NCBI RefSeq assembly: GCF_012034205.1
Contig: NZ_JAATEM010000003.1
Span: 124,001-188,000 of the forward strand
DNA: 64,000 nt
Reading direction: 5' to 3'
Source of the DNA: Streptomyces composti
Lineage (GTDB): Bacteria > Actinomycetota > Actinomycetes > Streptomycetales > Streptomycetaceae
A model generated the notes under the pieces. That model was not told the origin of the DNA and did not search any database. It was given only the letters and a program-made list of their open reading frames with translations. Positions 54,854-63,345 of this stretch are shown here, in pieces. The position numbers and the translations under genes are program-made. Every line of letters starts with the position of its first letter. Within the stretch, counting starts at the first letter, position 1.

Positions 54854-55307
54854 CGTGTGCCGGGCGCCCGGCGTGGGCGGGCGGTCGCGGTGCGCGGTTC
54901 GCCGCATCGCGCCCCAGATGCGTCGCACTCGTGATCAGTGCGCCCATCAGTGCGCCTGATCAGTGCGCATCCCCCAGGCGTCCCCCGCGGACGGGCCGTG
55001 GGCGGCCGTCCGGGGATCCCGGGCGCGCCCGTTCACGCGGCCCGCGCGACCTTCGTGTCCGTGGCTTCGTCTCCGTCAGAAGCTGATCCGTCAGGACTGA
55101 GGCCTGGCGCCCGAGTCGAGCCGCGGGGGAGCGGAGTGATGAAGATCATATAGGTGCTCCTGCCGCCTGTCGCCGCCGGGCGCGCCGCACGCAACGTCGC
55201 CTCTGCGGCGCAGGAGTCGCAACGGCCGAGGAAGAGGCGGACGGGACACGGAGGTGACTTCTAAAGTCGGTCCGGAGCGGGGACAGAGACTTCTGAGGAG
55301 CCCGAGC
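54854..55307. other. Gene-free region between tRNA-Tyr and the NUDIX gene
   Basis: No supported gene. It holds three copies of ATCAGTGCGC at about 54934, 54946 and 54959 (12-13 bp period), and near 55139 a ribosome-site-like GGGGGAGCGGAG followed by the four-codon frame ATGAAGATCATATAG (MKII). The frame is too short to call. The segment 55130-55160 is AT-richer and may contain the promoter for the NUDIX gene. Confidence 0.5.
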
Positions 55308-55781
55308 GTGGGACGCATCGACTATCTGCACGACCCTGACGCTCCGCCGGCCAACTCGGTCGTGCCGTCCGTGGTCGCGTTCGTGCGGGACGAGGCGGGC
55401 CGGGTGCTGATGGTCCAGCGGTCGGACAACGGGCGTTGGGCGCTGCCCGGGGGCGGTCACGACGTGGGGGAGTCGATCAGCGACACCGTCGTGCGTGAGG
55501 TGCGGGAGGAGACCGGCATCGAGGTGGAGGTCGTCGGCCTCTCCGGGATCTACACCGATCCGGGGCATGTGATGCGGTACGACGACGGTGAGGTCCGGCA
55601 GCAGTTCAGCATCTGCTTCCGGGCCCGGCCGGTCGGTGGTGAGCTGCGGACGAGCAGCGAGACGACGCAGGTTGGCTGGGTCGACCCGGCGGACCTGGCG
55701 AAGCTCGACATCCATCCCACGATGCGGCTGCGCATCGAGCACGCCGCGGACGGATCCCGGACGGCCCCCTACATCGGCTGA
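55308..55781 (+). CDS. NUDIX hydrolase
   Basis: 157 residues from GTG 55308 (GAGGAG eight bases upstream); the frame is open from 55254. The Nudix box is complete: GGGHDVGESISDTVVREVREETGIEVEVVG. Preceding it, VVAFVRDEAGRVLMVQRSDNGRWALPGG; after it, IYTDPGHVMRYDDGEVRQQFSICFRARPVGGELR. It hydrolyses a nucleoside-diphosphate-linked compound; the substrate cannot be inferred. Probably monocistronic. Confidence 0.92.
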   Translation: MGRIDYLHDPDAPPANSVVPSVVAFVRDEAGRVLMVQRSDNGRWALPGGGHDVGESISDTVVREVREETGIEVEVVGLSGIYTDPGHVMRYDDGEVRQQFSICFRARPVGGELRTSSETTQVGWVDPADLAKLDIHPTMRLRIEHAADGSRTAPYIG

Positions 55782-55866
55782 CGCCCGGCGTTCCGGGCCC
55801 CGGCAGCCGCGGTGCCTCGCCGTGCCCGGGTCCGGCCAGTCGCGGTGCTTCGGCGGGGCGAGGGCT

Positions 55867-56478
55867 TCAGGCCCCTTCCTCCGGCGCGCGGGCGGCGCCG
55901 CCGGCCGGGGTGAGGCAGCGGCGCACGAGTGCGAGGGTGCGCCGGGTGACCGTGTCGAGGGGGGTGCCGTTCTCGACGGCGGTCAGAGCGGTGTGCAGTA
56001 TCCCGGCGATCAGGTCGGCCGTGAGCGCGGGCTCGGGGACGCCGAGCTCCCGGACGGCGGCGCGGAACGGTTCGACCTGTTCCCGGTGGAGTTCCAGCAG
56101 CCGCTGCTGGCAGACCGGAGGAAGTCCGGCGTTCATGAGGGCGACGGCCGGCCGGTGTGCGCCTTCGGCGCCCAGGCGGAGGCTCTCCCTGAAGAACGCC
56201 TCGACGCGCTCCAGCGGGCCGTTCGCGGTGGCCATGGCGCGGGTGAGCGCCTCGTTGGAGCGCCGGAAGGCCTCCTCGGTGACGGTGGCCAGGAGGGCTG
56301 CCGAGGAGTCGAAGTACTGGTAGACGCTGGAGCGGGCCAGGCCCGCGCGTGCGCCGACCGCCGCGGGTGTGACGGCGGCGGCGCCCTCGCTGACCAGGAG
56401 GTCGATCGCCGCCCCGATCAGCGCCTCGCGTTGCTGGGCACGGTGCTCGGCGACGGTGGAGGCGTTGATCTTCGGCAT
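55867..56478 (-). CDS. TetR-family transcriptional regulator
   Basis: 203 residues from ATG 56478. The N-terminal HTH is REALIGAAIDLLVSEGAAAVTPAAVGARAGLARSSVYQYFDSSAALLATV. The remainder is the helical ligand/dimer domain with PLERVEAFFRESLRLGAEGAHRP. It is the third gene downstream of the ABC permease and ATPase on the same strand, so it very likely represses that operon. A candidate operator lies in front of the permease gene. Confidence 0.93.
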   Translation of the reverse strand: MPKINASTVAEHRAQQREALIGAAIDLLVSEGAAAVTPAAVGARAGLARSSVYQYFDSSAALLATVTEEAFRRSNEALTRAMATANGPLERVEAFFRESLRLGAEGAHRPAVALMNAGLPPVCQQRLLELHREQVEPFRAAVRELGVPEPALTADLIAGILHTALTAVENGTPLDTVTRRTLALVRRCLTPAGGAARAPEEGA

Positions 56479-56540
56479 GCGGGGCGGCTCCTGGAAGGGG
56501 CGGGGAGGGCCGGGAATGCGGTGCCCCCTGGTGGCCCTCG

Positions 56541-57257
56541 TCAGGACAGGCGGCCGTCGACCATCTCGTACACCCGGTCGGCAGCGTCCATTATCGCCGT
56601 GTCGTGGGTGACCATGACCGTGGCCGTGCTGCGCTCATGGGTCTGCTCGGCGATCAGCCGTACCGCCTCGGCGGACCGCACCCGGTCCAGCGCCGAGGTG
56701 GGTTCGTCCACCAGCAGGACGGCGGGAGAGGTCATCAGGGCGCGGGCCAGGCCGGCGCGCTGGCGCTCGCCGCCCGACAGCTGGTGCGGACGGGAGCCGG
56801 TGCGGTGGGTCAGTCCGACGGCTTCGATGAGTTCGTCCGCGCGGGCCCGGGCGGCGGCGTCGAGGCGTCCGGCGATGTGCAGGGGCAGCAGGAGCTGTTC
56901 CTTGACGGTGAGGGAGGCCAGCAGGTTCGACTGCTGGAAGACGAAGCCGATGTGGCGGAGACGGGCGGCGGTGCGCTCCTTGTCCGACAGGGCGGTCAGC
57001 TCGGTGCCTGCGACGTGCACGGTGCCCGAGGTGGGCCGCTGGAGGCCGCCGGCGACGGCGAGGAGGCTGGACTTGCCGGAGCCGGAGGGGCCGACGACGG
57101 CCACGAACTCACCGGGGGCGACCGTCAGGCTGACGTGGTCGAGGGCGGTGACGGCGGTGTCGCCGTCACCGAGGGTGAGGCTGACGTCGTGCAGGCGCAG
57201 CCCGCCGGAGCGGTCGGTCACCGCAGCGGCCTGGGGGTCGGTGGCGGGTGTGGTCAT
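56541..57257 (-). CDS. ABC transporter ATP-binding protein (MacB/LolD type)
   Basis: 238 residues from ATG 57257, in ATGA overlap with the permease stop. Walker A is VVGPSGSGKSSLLAVAGGLQRPTSG, Q-loop FVFQQSNLLASLTVKEQL, signature LSGGERQRAGLARALM, Walker B AVLLVDEPTSALD, and H-loop VMVTHDTAIMD. This subfamily energises mechanotransmission-type permeases that move lipoproteins, peptides or antibiotics out of the membrane. Works with the FtsX-like permease. Confidence 0.94.
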   Translation of the reverse strand: MTTPATDPQAAAVTDRSGGLRLHDVSLTLGDGDTAVTALDHVSLTVAPGEFVAVVGPSGSGKSSLLAVAGGLQRPTSGTVHVAGTELTALSDKERTAARLRHIGFVFQQSNLLASLTVKEQLLLPLHIAGRLDAAARARADELIEAVGLTHRTGSRPHQLSGGERQRAGLARALMTSPAVLLVDEPTSALDRVRSAEAVRLIAEQTHERSTATVMVTHDTAIMDAADRVYEMVDGRLS

Positions 57258-58381
57258 CGGGTGGCTCCCAGAGCGGTCAGAGGGTCGACGGCGGTGATGC
57301 GGCGGACGGCGACGACGGCGCCCATGGTCCCGAGGACGATGAGGAGGCCGGAGGAGGTGGCGATGGCCGGGGCGGAGAGGGAGAAGGGCGCCTTGCCGAT
57401 CAGCGCGCTGCCCAGGGCCAGGCCGACGGCGGTGCCGAGGGCCGTGGCTGCGACGAGTACGGCGACGACCTGGGCGAGGGCGTCGCGCAGGATGTACCCG
57501 GTGGGGGCGCCCAGCGCCTTCATCAGGGCGATCTCGGGCTTGCGCTGGATGGTCCAGACGGTGAAGAACGCGCCGACGACCAGGGCGGAGATGACGTACA
57601 GGAATCCCTTGATCAGGGCCATGGTGCTCGACTCGGCCTCGTAGCCGGGAGACGCGTTGAACGTGGCCTCCTTGGTCTCGGCGCGGGTCCCGGTCGCCTT
57701 CTCCGCCGCGGCGACGTCGGCGTCCGGCTTCAGGGTCAGGGCGACGGCGGTGGCCTGCCGGCTCACGGCCTCGGGCAGGTCGCCGGGCAGGCCGTAGTGC
57801 AGGTGCCGCCAGGTGTCGAGGTCGGCGTAGACGACACCGATGTGGCCGTAGGAGATGTTGTCGTCGACCAGTCCCACGACCTCGAGCCGCACCTCGCTCT
57901 TGTCCGCGGTCAGCACGTCGCCGATCTCCACGCCCAGGTCGGCGATCTCGCGGGTGATCACGATGCCCGCGCTGCCCTCCTTCAGGCCCTCACCCTTGGT
58001 GGGGGTGGGGGCAAGCGGGGAGTCCGGGGCCATGCCGAAGACGGCGAGGTTGACCTGCTCGCCCTTCTTGGCGCCCTGGGTCACCTGGGCATTGGCCAGG
58101 GTGTTCCCGAACGGCTCGGCGCGCTCCACACCCGGGGTCCTGGACCAGGTCTGCCAGTCCCGCTGCTCCACGGTCGAGCGGGAGAACTGCTCGCTGGTGG
58201 CCTTCTCGTCGAAGGCCATGTGGGTCAGGGGCAGCGCGCGCAGCCCGGATATGCCGGCGTCCGCCAGGCCGGAGGCGAGGCCGGACAGGAGCACACCGAG
58301 GACGGCGATGAGCGCGACCACCGCGCCCATCAGGGCGAAGCGACCGCGGGCGAAGCGCAGATCGCGTAGGGCGAGGAACAC
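57254..58381 (-). CDS. FtsX/MacB-like ABC permease
   Basis: 375 residues from ATG 58381. One N-terminal helix (LRFARGRFALMGAVVALIAVLGVLLSGLASGLADAG), a large extracytoplasmic domain (about 45-255) and three C-terminal helices (GFLYVISALVVGAFFTVWTIQRKPEIALMKALGAPTGYILRDALAQ, then AVVAVRRITAVDPLTALGATR). This is a half-size DevC/MacB permease, which would act as a dimer. First gene of an operon with the ATPase and TetR regulator. Confidence 0.92.
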   Translation of the reverse strand: MFLALRDLRFARGRFALMGAVVALIAVLGVLLSGLASGLADAGISGLRALPLTHMAFDEKATSEQFSRSTVEQRDWQTWSRTPGVERAEPFGNTLANAQVTQGAKKGEQVNLAVFGMAPDSPLAPTPTKGEGLKEGSAGIVITREIADLGVEIGDVLTADKSEVRLEVVGLVDDNISYGHIGVVYADLDTWRHLHYGLPGDLPEAVSRQATAVALTLKPDADVAAAEKATGTRAETKEATFNASPGYEAESSTMALIKGFLYVISALVVGAFFTVWTIQRKPEIALMKALGAPTGYILRDALAQVVAVLVAATALGTAVGLALGSALIGKAPFSLSAPAIATSSGLLIVLGTMGAVVAVRRITAVDPLTALGATR

Positions 58382-58462
58382 GGAGCTCTCCGGGCGAGAA
58401 AGGAATGAGGACAGGACGGGTCGGCCGCGCCGCCGCTTTACCTGAACTTGACGACGTGGGTA

Positions 58463-58487
58463 TCGGCATCCTACCGGATGTTGCCGA
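58463..58487. promoter_or_regulatory. Candidate TetR operator upstream of the ABC permease
   Basis: TCGGCA (58463-58468) and TGCCGA (58482-58487) are inverted repeats, with inner TCC/GGA also paired (TCGGCATCC-TACC-GGATGTTGCCGA). On the minus strand it overlaps a TAGGAT-like -10. A related GTCGGTATGTTGCG follows at about 58494. It lies 82 bp before the permease start. Confidence 0.5.
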
Positions 58488-58577
58488 CGCGCCTGTCGGT
58501 ATGTTGCGTGCCGTGCGTCGGCCGGACCGGACGGCCCGGGCCGTGTCGCCTCGCTGGGCTGTTCCTGACGCAGGGGC

Positions 58578-58916
58578 CTAGCCGTCGATGAAGCCGAGTG
58601 CGCTGTCCGGCCGGCACGCTCCGCATGCCTTGACCCCGTCGGCGAGGGCGCGCAGGGCCGCGTCTCGGCTGATGCCCTTCGACCGTTTGCCGGCGTTCCA
58701 GCAGCCGCCCGCGTGGACCTGGACGGGCGGTGCGTCGCGGCTCAGCCCCGGCTCCAGGAGCCAGTCCGGTGCCGGCGGGCGGGTCCGGATGCCGCGCTGC
58801 CGTTCGGCCTCCCGCTGCTCGGCGTGGGCTATGGCCCGCCGCACCTCGTCGAGGAGGAGCTGGAGGTAGGTCTCCAGGGTGCGGAGTCTGAGCAGGTCGG
58901 GCGGCAGGGTGGTCAC
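58578..58916 (-). CDS. DUF6233-like hypothetical protein
   Basis: 112 residues from GTG 58916 (GCTGGAGGC just upstream). The N-terminal helix is LPPDLLRLRTLETYLQLLLDEVRRAIAHAEQREAERQRG, then RPPAPDWLLEPGLSRDAPPVQVHAGGCWNAGKRSKGISRDAALRALADGVKACGACRPDSALGF, with a CxxC pair (CGACR) and another Cys at CWNAG, perhaps metal-binding. This family occurs in many Streptomyces in several copies per genome with no known role. Divergent from the LexA-like gene. Confidence 0.78.
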   Translation of the reverse strand: MTTLPPDLLRLRTLETYLQLLLDEVRRAIAHAEQREAERQRGIRTRPPAPDWLLEPGLSRDAPPVQVHAGGCWNAGKRSKGISRDAALRALADGVKACGACRPDSALGFIDG

Positions 58917-58937
58917 GCCTCCAGCTTGCCTCAAAAA

Positions 58938-58953
58938 TCGAACAAGGTTTCTA
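58938..58953. promoter_or_regulatory. SOS-box-like sequence between divergent genes
   Basis: TCGAACAAGGTTTCTA resembles the actinobacterial LexA box TCGAACNNNNGTTCGA. The left half-site is exact and the right half keeps GTT with two changes. It is located 8 bp before the start codon of the LexA-domain gene, AT-rich relative to its surroundings. Confidence 0.5.
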
Positions 58954-58961
58954 CTGGGAGT

Positions 58962-59183
58962 ATGGTCAGGCGCAAGGTTCAGCACCTCACCGAGACGCAG
59001 GAGCGGATTCTCCGGGAGATCCGCCTGGCCATAGTCGACCGCGGCGACGCTCCCACCATCGCCGAGCTCGCGGACACGGTCGGCCTGCGCTGGTCCTCGG
59101 TGCACTATCAGCTGCGCGAGCTGGAGGCCAAGGGGGCGATCGTCCGGGAGCCGGGCCGGCCTCGTGGGATACGACTGACCTGA
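58962..59183 (+). CDS. LexA DNA-binding-domain-only protein (73 residues)
   Basis: 73 residues from ATG 58962. It is a stand-alone LexA winged helix: VQHLTETQERILREIRLAIVDRGDAPTIAELADTVGLRWSSVHYQLRELEAKGAIVREPGRPRGIRLT. The sequence matches LexA N-terminal domains over their whole length, but there is no C-terminal peptidase domain, so it cannot be cleaved in the SOS response. It may compete with LexA for sites such as the one just before its own start, or regulate another set. The start is close to its ribosome site (GGGAG). Confidence 0.85.
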   Translation: MVRRKVQHLTETQERILREIRLAIVDRGDAPTIAELADTVGLRWSSVHYQLRELEAKGAIVREPGRPRGIRLT

Positions 59184-59555
59184 GGGCACCGGAGCGGACG
59201 TGGCGCATCGCGGAGTCAGGACGGGGAGGGCTCGGGGGCAGGTCCTCCTCGCCGATCCGGCTGCCCGACTGACAGATCGTGACGACGCCGTCGTGGACGA
59301 CGTAGCGGTACTCGCCGTTGGGGGCCGCGACGCGGTCACCCTCCGCCTCGGCCTTCATGGCGATGCCCGGCTCTCGGCCGTCGGTGAATGAGGAGCCCCA
59401 CCCCGGTCCGTCGTGCTCGCCCTGCTGATCGCTCCGTTCCGCTGCCGCAGGTCCCAGCCCGTGGCCGAGACCCGCGGCAGCAGATCACCTCGTCGTGAGG
59501 GCGGCCACCCCTGCCGGTGCCGGAATCGCCAGTCGTCGCCGGGCTCCAGGTGGAG
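59184..59555. other. Region without a convincing gene
   Basis: A minus-strand frame starting at 59358 (MKAEAEGDRVAAPNGEYRYVV) has protein-like first 40 residues but no ribosome site, and it runs into the LexA-like gene antisense. It may be a remnant of a small Streptomyces protein. Nothing else seen. Confidence 0.4.
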
Positions 59556-60230
59556 CTAGCCGGAAAGACGCCCCGTCGCCGAGGCGAAGCCCAGCCAGGT
59601 GTGGCGGTTGCCCGCCCAGCACCAGCCGACCTTGGGGGCGTTGCGGCGCTCGCGGCCGTCCCGGCCCGTGCCGTTGCTGATCCATATCGCCGGGGTGCGG
59701 GAGTCCAGGGTGCCGTTGGCCTTGCGGAGGCGGGAGCCGATGGTCATGAAGCAGTGGTTGCGCTCCAGGGCCCCGGGCTGCTGGAGCACCCAGTGGAGGC
59801 CCTCGGTGAGCACCAGCGGTGTACGGGACTCCTCGGTGAGTGCGGGCAGCGCCTCGTCCGGGCTCCAGTCGGCCATGTGGTCGCCGCGGTCGATGCCGGT
59901 GACGAGGTAGAGCGGGCCCTCGGGGAGCGTCACCGAGTCGAGTGGGGCGAACTCGTCGACGTCCAGCATGTCGGTGACGACGAACCCCGGCTTGCCCTCG
60001 CGGCTCAGCAGTGGGGCCAGCGCAGAGGCGGGGGCGGCCTCCGGGTGCACGGCGAGGAGCGTGCCGGACGGGTCCGCGGGGACCTCGACCGTCTTGGCGA
60101 ACGACCGGAGCCGGTCGGCGGGCAGCCCCGCGATCTCGTGCACCCCCAGCTCGATCAGCCGCTCGGCCTGCACGGTCAGCGCCGGAAGCTCGGGGGCGAA
60201 GGCGGAGGTGACGGGTGTGGTCTCGGGCAC
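59556..60230 (-). CDS. DUF5701-like hypothetical protein
   Basis: 224 residues from GTG 60230, which has GAGGAG five bases upstream (GTG 60242 is the in-frame alternative). Family landmarks: LYLVTGIDRGDHMADWSPDEALPAL, TPLVLTEGLHWVLQQPGALERNHCFMTIGSRL, PAIWISNGTG and the C-terminal KVGWCWAGNRHTWLGFASA. Found widely in Streptomyces; function unknown. No signal peptide. Monocistronic. Confidence 0.85.
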   Translation of the reverse strand: MPETTPVTSAFAPELPALTVQAERLIELGVHEIAGLPADRLRSFAKTVEVPADPSGTLLAVHPEAAPASALAPLLSREGKPGFVVTDMLDVDEFAPLDSVTLPEGPLYLVTGIDRGDHMADWSPDEALPALTEESRTPLVLTEGLHWVLQQPGALERNHCFMTIGSRLRKANGTLDSRTPAIWISNGTGRDGRERRNAPKVGWCWAGNRHTWLGFASATGRLSG

Positions 60231-60453
60231 GATGCTCCTCACCGGATCGGGGTGCCGACGACGGTCAGCGGTTGCCGGTCAGGGGGGCAACGGGCCGCGT
60301 CCTGCGGAACGTTCCCCTCCGCCTCGCTGGCATCGGCGGGATCCCCCTCCGGGCGCGAGCACCGGAGCAGGCACAGGCCCCGCGCCACGCATGAGCACCC
60401 CGGCGCCCGCGAGCGCGTCGCCCCGCTGTCCGCGAGCGCGTCAGCGCGCCCCC

Positions 60454-61110
60454 TCAGCCGCCCGCGACCGACTTCACCGCCACCGAGACGGGCACCTTCC
60501 CGCTGATCAGCTCCAGGGTCAGTCCGGCCGTCGCCGGGGTGTCCAGCAGCTCCGCCAGTACCGCGGCCACGTCGTCACGGGGGATCGGACCGCGGCCGGT
60601 GTGCGCGGCCAGGTGGACCAGGCCGGTGCCGGCATCGTCGGTCAGCCGGCCCGGACGCAGGATCGTCCAGTCGAGCCCGTCCAGGTTGCGGACGTACTCG
60701 TCCGCCTCGCCCTTGGCGCGCAGGTAGACGTCGAAGACCTCGTCGCCCTGGTGCGAGGGGTCGGCGCCCATGGACGACACGATCAGGAACCGCCGCACGC
60801 CCGCCTGTACCGCCGCGTCGGCGAAGAGGATCGCGGCCGCCTTGTCCACCGTCTCCTTGCGGGCCGCCCCGCTGCCCGGGCCCGCCCCGGCCGCGAACAC
60901 CGCGGCGTCCGCGCCGGCCAGTCGCTCCGCGACCTCGTCCACCGACGCCGTCTCCAGGTCCAGCACGGCCGGCTCGGCGCCCAGCTGCCGCAGGTCGTCC
61001 GCCTGTTCGGGCTTGCGGATCAGGCCCACTGCCTCGTCCCCGCGCGCCGCGAGCAACCGCTCCAGCCGCAGCGCGATCTGACCATGACCACCAGCGATGA
61101 CAATGCGCAT
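60454..61110 (-). CDS. NAD(P)-binding (atypical SDR) protein
   Basis: 218 residues from ATG 61110. Rossmann start MRIVIAGGHGQIALRLERLLAARGDEAVGLIRKPEQ, then AVFAAGAGPGSG, RRFLIVSSMGADP, LDWTILRPGRLTDDAGTG and IPRDDVAAVLAELLDTP. This is the YwnB/NAD(P)H-binding group of atypical short-chain dehydrogenases that lack the catalytic Tyr-Lys pair in its usual place. It may act as a reductase or an NADP sensor. Monocistronic. Confidence 0.92.
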   Translation of the reverse strand: MRIVIAGGHGQIALRLERLLAARGDEAVGLIRKPEQADDLRQLGAEPAVLDLETASVDEVAERLAGADAAVFAAGAGPGSGAARKETVDKAAAILFADAAVQAGVRRFLIVSSMGADPSHQGDEVFDVYLRAKGEADEYVRNLDGLDWTILRPGRLTDDAGTGLVHLAAHTGRGPIPRDDVAAVLAELLDTPATAGLTLELISGKVPVSVAVKSVAGG

Positions 61111-61227
61111 GCTTCCGACCGTACGCCCGGCCACCGGGAATCGCCGCGCGACACAAAGACGTCACAGAGACGACAAGACTCCGGCGCAGAGGTCCTGAAG
61201 GCCACGGCGGCCCGAGGCCGGTCGCCG

Positions 61228-61270
61228 GGGTCCCAGGACCCCAGGGTCCCAGGACCCCAGGGTCCCAGGG
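61228..61270. repeat. 16-bp tandem repeat GGGTCCCAGGACCCCA
   Basis: Two full copies (61228-61243 and 61244-61259) and an 11-base third copy. The unit is itself palindromic (GGGTCC/GGACCC), so alternative hairpins are possible after the amidohydrolase gene (which ends at 61297) and upstream of the NAD(P)-binding gene. Confidence 0.8.
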
Positions 61271-61296
61271 CGCCGTGACCCCAGGGCGTCAGGACC

Positions 61297-62580
61297 CTAG
61301 GACTCCTCCCCGCGCCCCTGCCGCGGCAGCCCCGCGTCCGCCGTGCCCGCAGTGCCGCAGTACTCCCGCACCGCGCTGGTGCGGGCCACCACCCGCCCGC
61401 CGTGCACCACGATCCTGCTGTACGCCAGCGACAGCACCCCGGCGAGCCCCTCCCCGCGCACCGCCAGCAGCTCCGCCGGGAAGCCGGCCTCCACGCGCAC
61501 CTCGGGCAGTCCGAGCACCGCACGAGCGGAGGCGCTCACCGCGTCGTAGGCGTCCTCGGGGGAGAGGCCGTGGCGGGAGGCGAGCAGGTACGCCGCCTCC
61601 AGGGGGTCGCCGCGGCCGACCGGGTTGGACACGTCCCGCAGGGCGCCGCTCCCGGCGGCCACCCGCACCCCGGCCGACCGCAGCAGCCGGACCGGAGCGG
61701 TGCCCCGGCGTTCCGCGCCGCCGCAGCCGCCCTGCGGCAGGCAGACCACCGAGACGCCGGCCGCGGCGAGCTGGTCCGCCGCCCGCGCCGCGACCTCGGT
61801 GGGCAGCTCGGCCAGGCCGCCGCAGGGACCGATGCTCACCCCGGGGCGCAGCCCGCCCGCCATCGCCGCGATCCTGGCCAGCCGGGCGGGGTCGGAGGCG
61901 TCGGTGTGCAGATCGACGGGGCAGCCGTGCTCGGAGGCGAGCTCCAGCACCGCCTCGACATAGCCGGTGGGGTCGGGGTCGAGATCCGGACAGCCGCCGA
62001 CCACCGAGGCGCCCATCTTCAGCGCGTCCCGCAGCACCGCGAGCCCGTCCGCCCCGGCGACGCCGGTCAGCAGCCGCGGCACGGCCACCGCCGACAGCTC
62101 GGCCAGCCCGCACAGCGAGCGCCGGGCCTGCAGTACGGCGGTGAGCGCGCCGAGCCCGGCCAGGTCGCCCACCCGCACCTGGGCCCGCAGCGCGGTCGCC
62201 CCGTGCCCGAGCTGCAGCAGCGCCGCCTCGGTGGCCCGGCGCTGGACGTCCCCGGGGTCGTAGGACGGGGGACCCGCGGTGTCGGCGGACAGCGCGGTGT
62301 CGGCGTGGGCGTGCGGCTCCGCGGGCGCCGGCAGCAGCAGATAGCCGGTGAGGTCGATCCGGCTGCCGCAGACGCGTGCGGCGGGCGCCGCGAGGCTGCC
62401 CGCCGTGCCGACCGCCTCGATGCGCCCGCCGCCCAGCCGTACGTCCACGGTCCGCCCGTCGGTGAGCCGCGCCCCGCACAGCAGCAGCGGCGGCGCCGCC
62501 CCGGCGCCGCCCCACGAGGGCGAGGACCCCGAGAAGGGGGAGGACGAGTGGTGCGGCGGCTGCGGCTGGCTTTCGGGCAT
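61297..62580 (-). CDS. Amidohydrolase-superfamily protein (cytosine deaminase-like)
   Basis: 427 residues from ATG 62580. After a Ser/Pro-rich leader, the beta-sandwich part is LLLCGARLTDGRTVDVRLGGGRIEAVG. Metal-site strand 1 reads LLPAPAEPHAHADTAL (HxH), later VDLHTDASDP (metal His), and VAAGSGALRDVSNPVGRGDPLEAAYLLASRHG near the C-terminus, where an Asp metal ligand is normally found (here GSGALRD). The expected strand 6 His in an SHC-like motif reads SIGPCGGL, so one metal ligand may be missing. It could be an inactive or divergent member. Monocistronic; substrate unknown. Confidence 0.85.
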   Translation of the reverse strand: MPESQPQPPHHSSSPFSGSSPSWGGAGAAPPLLLCGARLTDGRTVDVRLGGGRIEAVGTAGSLAAPAARVCGSRIDLTGYLLLPAPAEPHAHADTALSADTAGPPSYDPGDVQRRATEAALLQLGHGATALRAQVRVGDLAGLGALTAVLQARRSLCGLAELSAVAVPRLLTGVAGADGLAVLRDALKMGASVVGGCPDLDPDPTGYVEAVLELASEHGCPVDLHTDASDPARLARIAAMAGGLRPGVSIGPCGGLAELPTEVAARAADQLAAAGVSVVCLPQGGCGGAERRGTAPVRLLRSAGVRVAAGSGALRDVSNPVGRGDPLEAAYLLASRHGLSPEDAYDAVSASARAVLGLPEVRVEAGFPAELLAVRGEGLAGVLSLAYSRIVVHGGRVVARTSAVREYCGTAGTADAGLPRQGRGEES

Positions 62581-62808
62581 CGCACTCCCGGGCAGTGACG
62601 AGATCGCACGCGAGACAAGATCACGCAGAGTGAGACGAGCCTAGGGCGGCGGCCCGCCCGGGGACGGGAGGAGCGCAATAGTCGTACCGGTGTGGTCGGC
62701 CGGCAGGCCCACCCGAGGGCCTCCCGGGGGACCCCCGACGGGAAGCGCAACCGGACCGGAAACGGATTTGGGCGAACGGCGGAGGACCGTGTAATGTCTT
62801 CATCGCTC

Positions 62809-62881
62809 GCCCCAATAGCTCAGTCGGCAGAGCGTCTCCATGGTAAGGAGAAGGTCAACGGTTCGATTCCGTTTTGGGGCT
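62809..62881 (+). tRNA. tRNA-Thr (anticodon GGT)
   Basis: 73 bases: acceptor GCCCCAA/TTGGGGC, D arm AGCTCAGTCGGCAGAGC, anticodon stem TCTCC/GGAGA with loop ATGGTAA (GGT), and T arm ACGGTTCGATTCCGT. CCA not encoded. Confidence 0.97.
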
Positions 62882-62915
62882 CTGGTGCACGCGTCGTTCG
62901 CGGCGCAGGCACCGC

Positions 62916-62988
62916 AGCGGTGTAGCTCAGTCGGTAGAGCAAGCGGCTCATAATCGCTGTGTCACCGGTTCAAGTCCGGTCACCGCTA
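62916..62988 (+). tRNA. tRNA-Met, elongator (anticodon CAT)
   Basis: 73 bases: acceptor AGCGGTG/CACCGCT with A1-T72 pairing, D arm AGCTCAGTCGGTAGAGC, anticodon loop CTCATAA (CAT), and T arm CCGGTTCAAGTCCGG. The paired first base marks it as elongator, not initiator. Confidence 0.96.
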
Positions 62989-63079
62989 CTCTCAGTAGCC
63001 GATTGCCGGGTCGGTCCGACGATCGGCTACTCTTCATGTGCGTCAATCTCTAGTCCACCGTTCGTCAAGGAGCACTCAC

Positions 63080-63244
63080 GTGGCTGCCACCGACGTCCGC
63101 CCGAAGATCACGCTGGCCTGCGTGGAGTGCAAGGAGCGGAACTACATCACCAAGAAGAACCGGCGTAACAACCCGGACCGTCTTGAGATGAAGAAGCACT
63201 GCCCGCGTTGCAACGCGCACACCGCGCACCGCGAGACGCGATAA
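63080..63244 (+). CDS. rpmG: 50S ribosomal protein L33
   Basis: 54 residues from GTG 63080 (AAGGAGCACTCAC upstream). [49 protein letters not shown] carries both CxxC pairs, so this is the zinc-binding form. The Streptomyces zinc-independent paralogue elsewhere is used under zinc starvation. It stands in the conserved tRNA-Thr/tRNA-Met/rpmG/hadA neighbourhood. Confidence 0.97.
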   Translation: MAATDVRPKITLACVECKERNYITKKNRRNNPDRLEMKKHCPRCNAHTAHRETR

Positions 63245-63259
63245 ATCAGGCTCGTTCGC

Positions 63260-63291
63260 GAGGCCGTCCCCGAAGCACTGGGGGCGGCCTC
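63260..63291 (+). terminator. Terminator after rpmG
   Basis: GAGGCCG (63260-63266) pairs with CGGCCTC (63285-63291). CCCC/GGGG extends the stem across one mismatch, and GTGTCGTTT follows. Confidence 0.82.
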
Positions 63292-63301
63292 GTGTCGTTT
63301 G

Positions 63302-63345
63302 GCACCCGGCCGCACCTGGCCGCACCTGGCCGCACCCGGCCACGC
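63302..63345 (+). repeat. Four 10-bp repeats CACCYGGCCG
   Basis: CACCCGGCCG, CACCTGGCCG, CACCTGGCCG, CACCCGGCCA follow each other in the gap between rpmG and the hadA-like gene. Confidence 0.75.

Noticed and set aside
55139..55153. Four-codon frame MKII after a ribosome-site-like sequence
   Set aside because: Too short to support as a leader peptide; no attenuator hairpin or runs of regulatory codons nearby.
58987..59358. Minus-strand 123-residue frame starting MKAEAEGDRVAAPNGEYRYVV
   Set aside because: The first part looks protein-like, but there is no ribosome site and the frame continues antisense through the LexA-like gene.
63302..63345. Iterons or origin-like repeats near rpmG
   Set aside because: Short GC-rich 10-bp repeats without AT-rich unwinding region or DnaA boxes; simple intergenic slippage is more likely.
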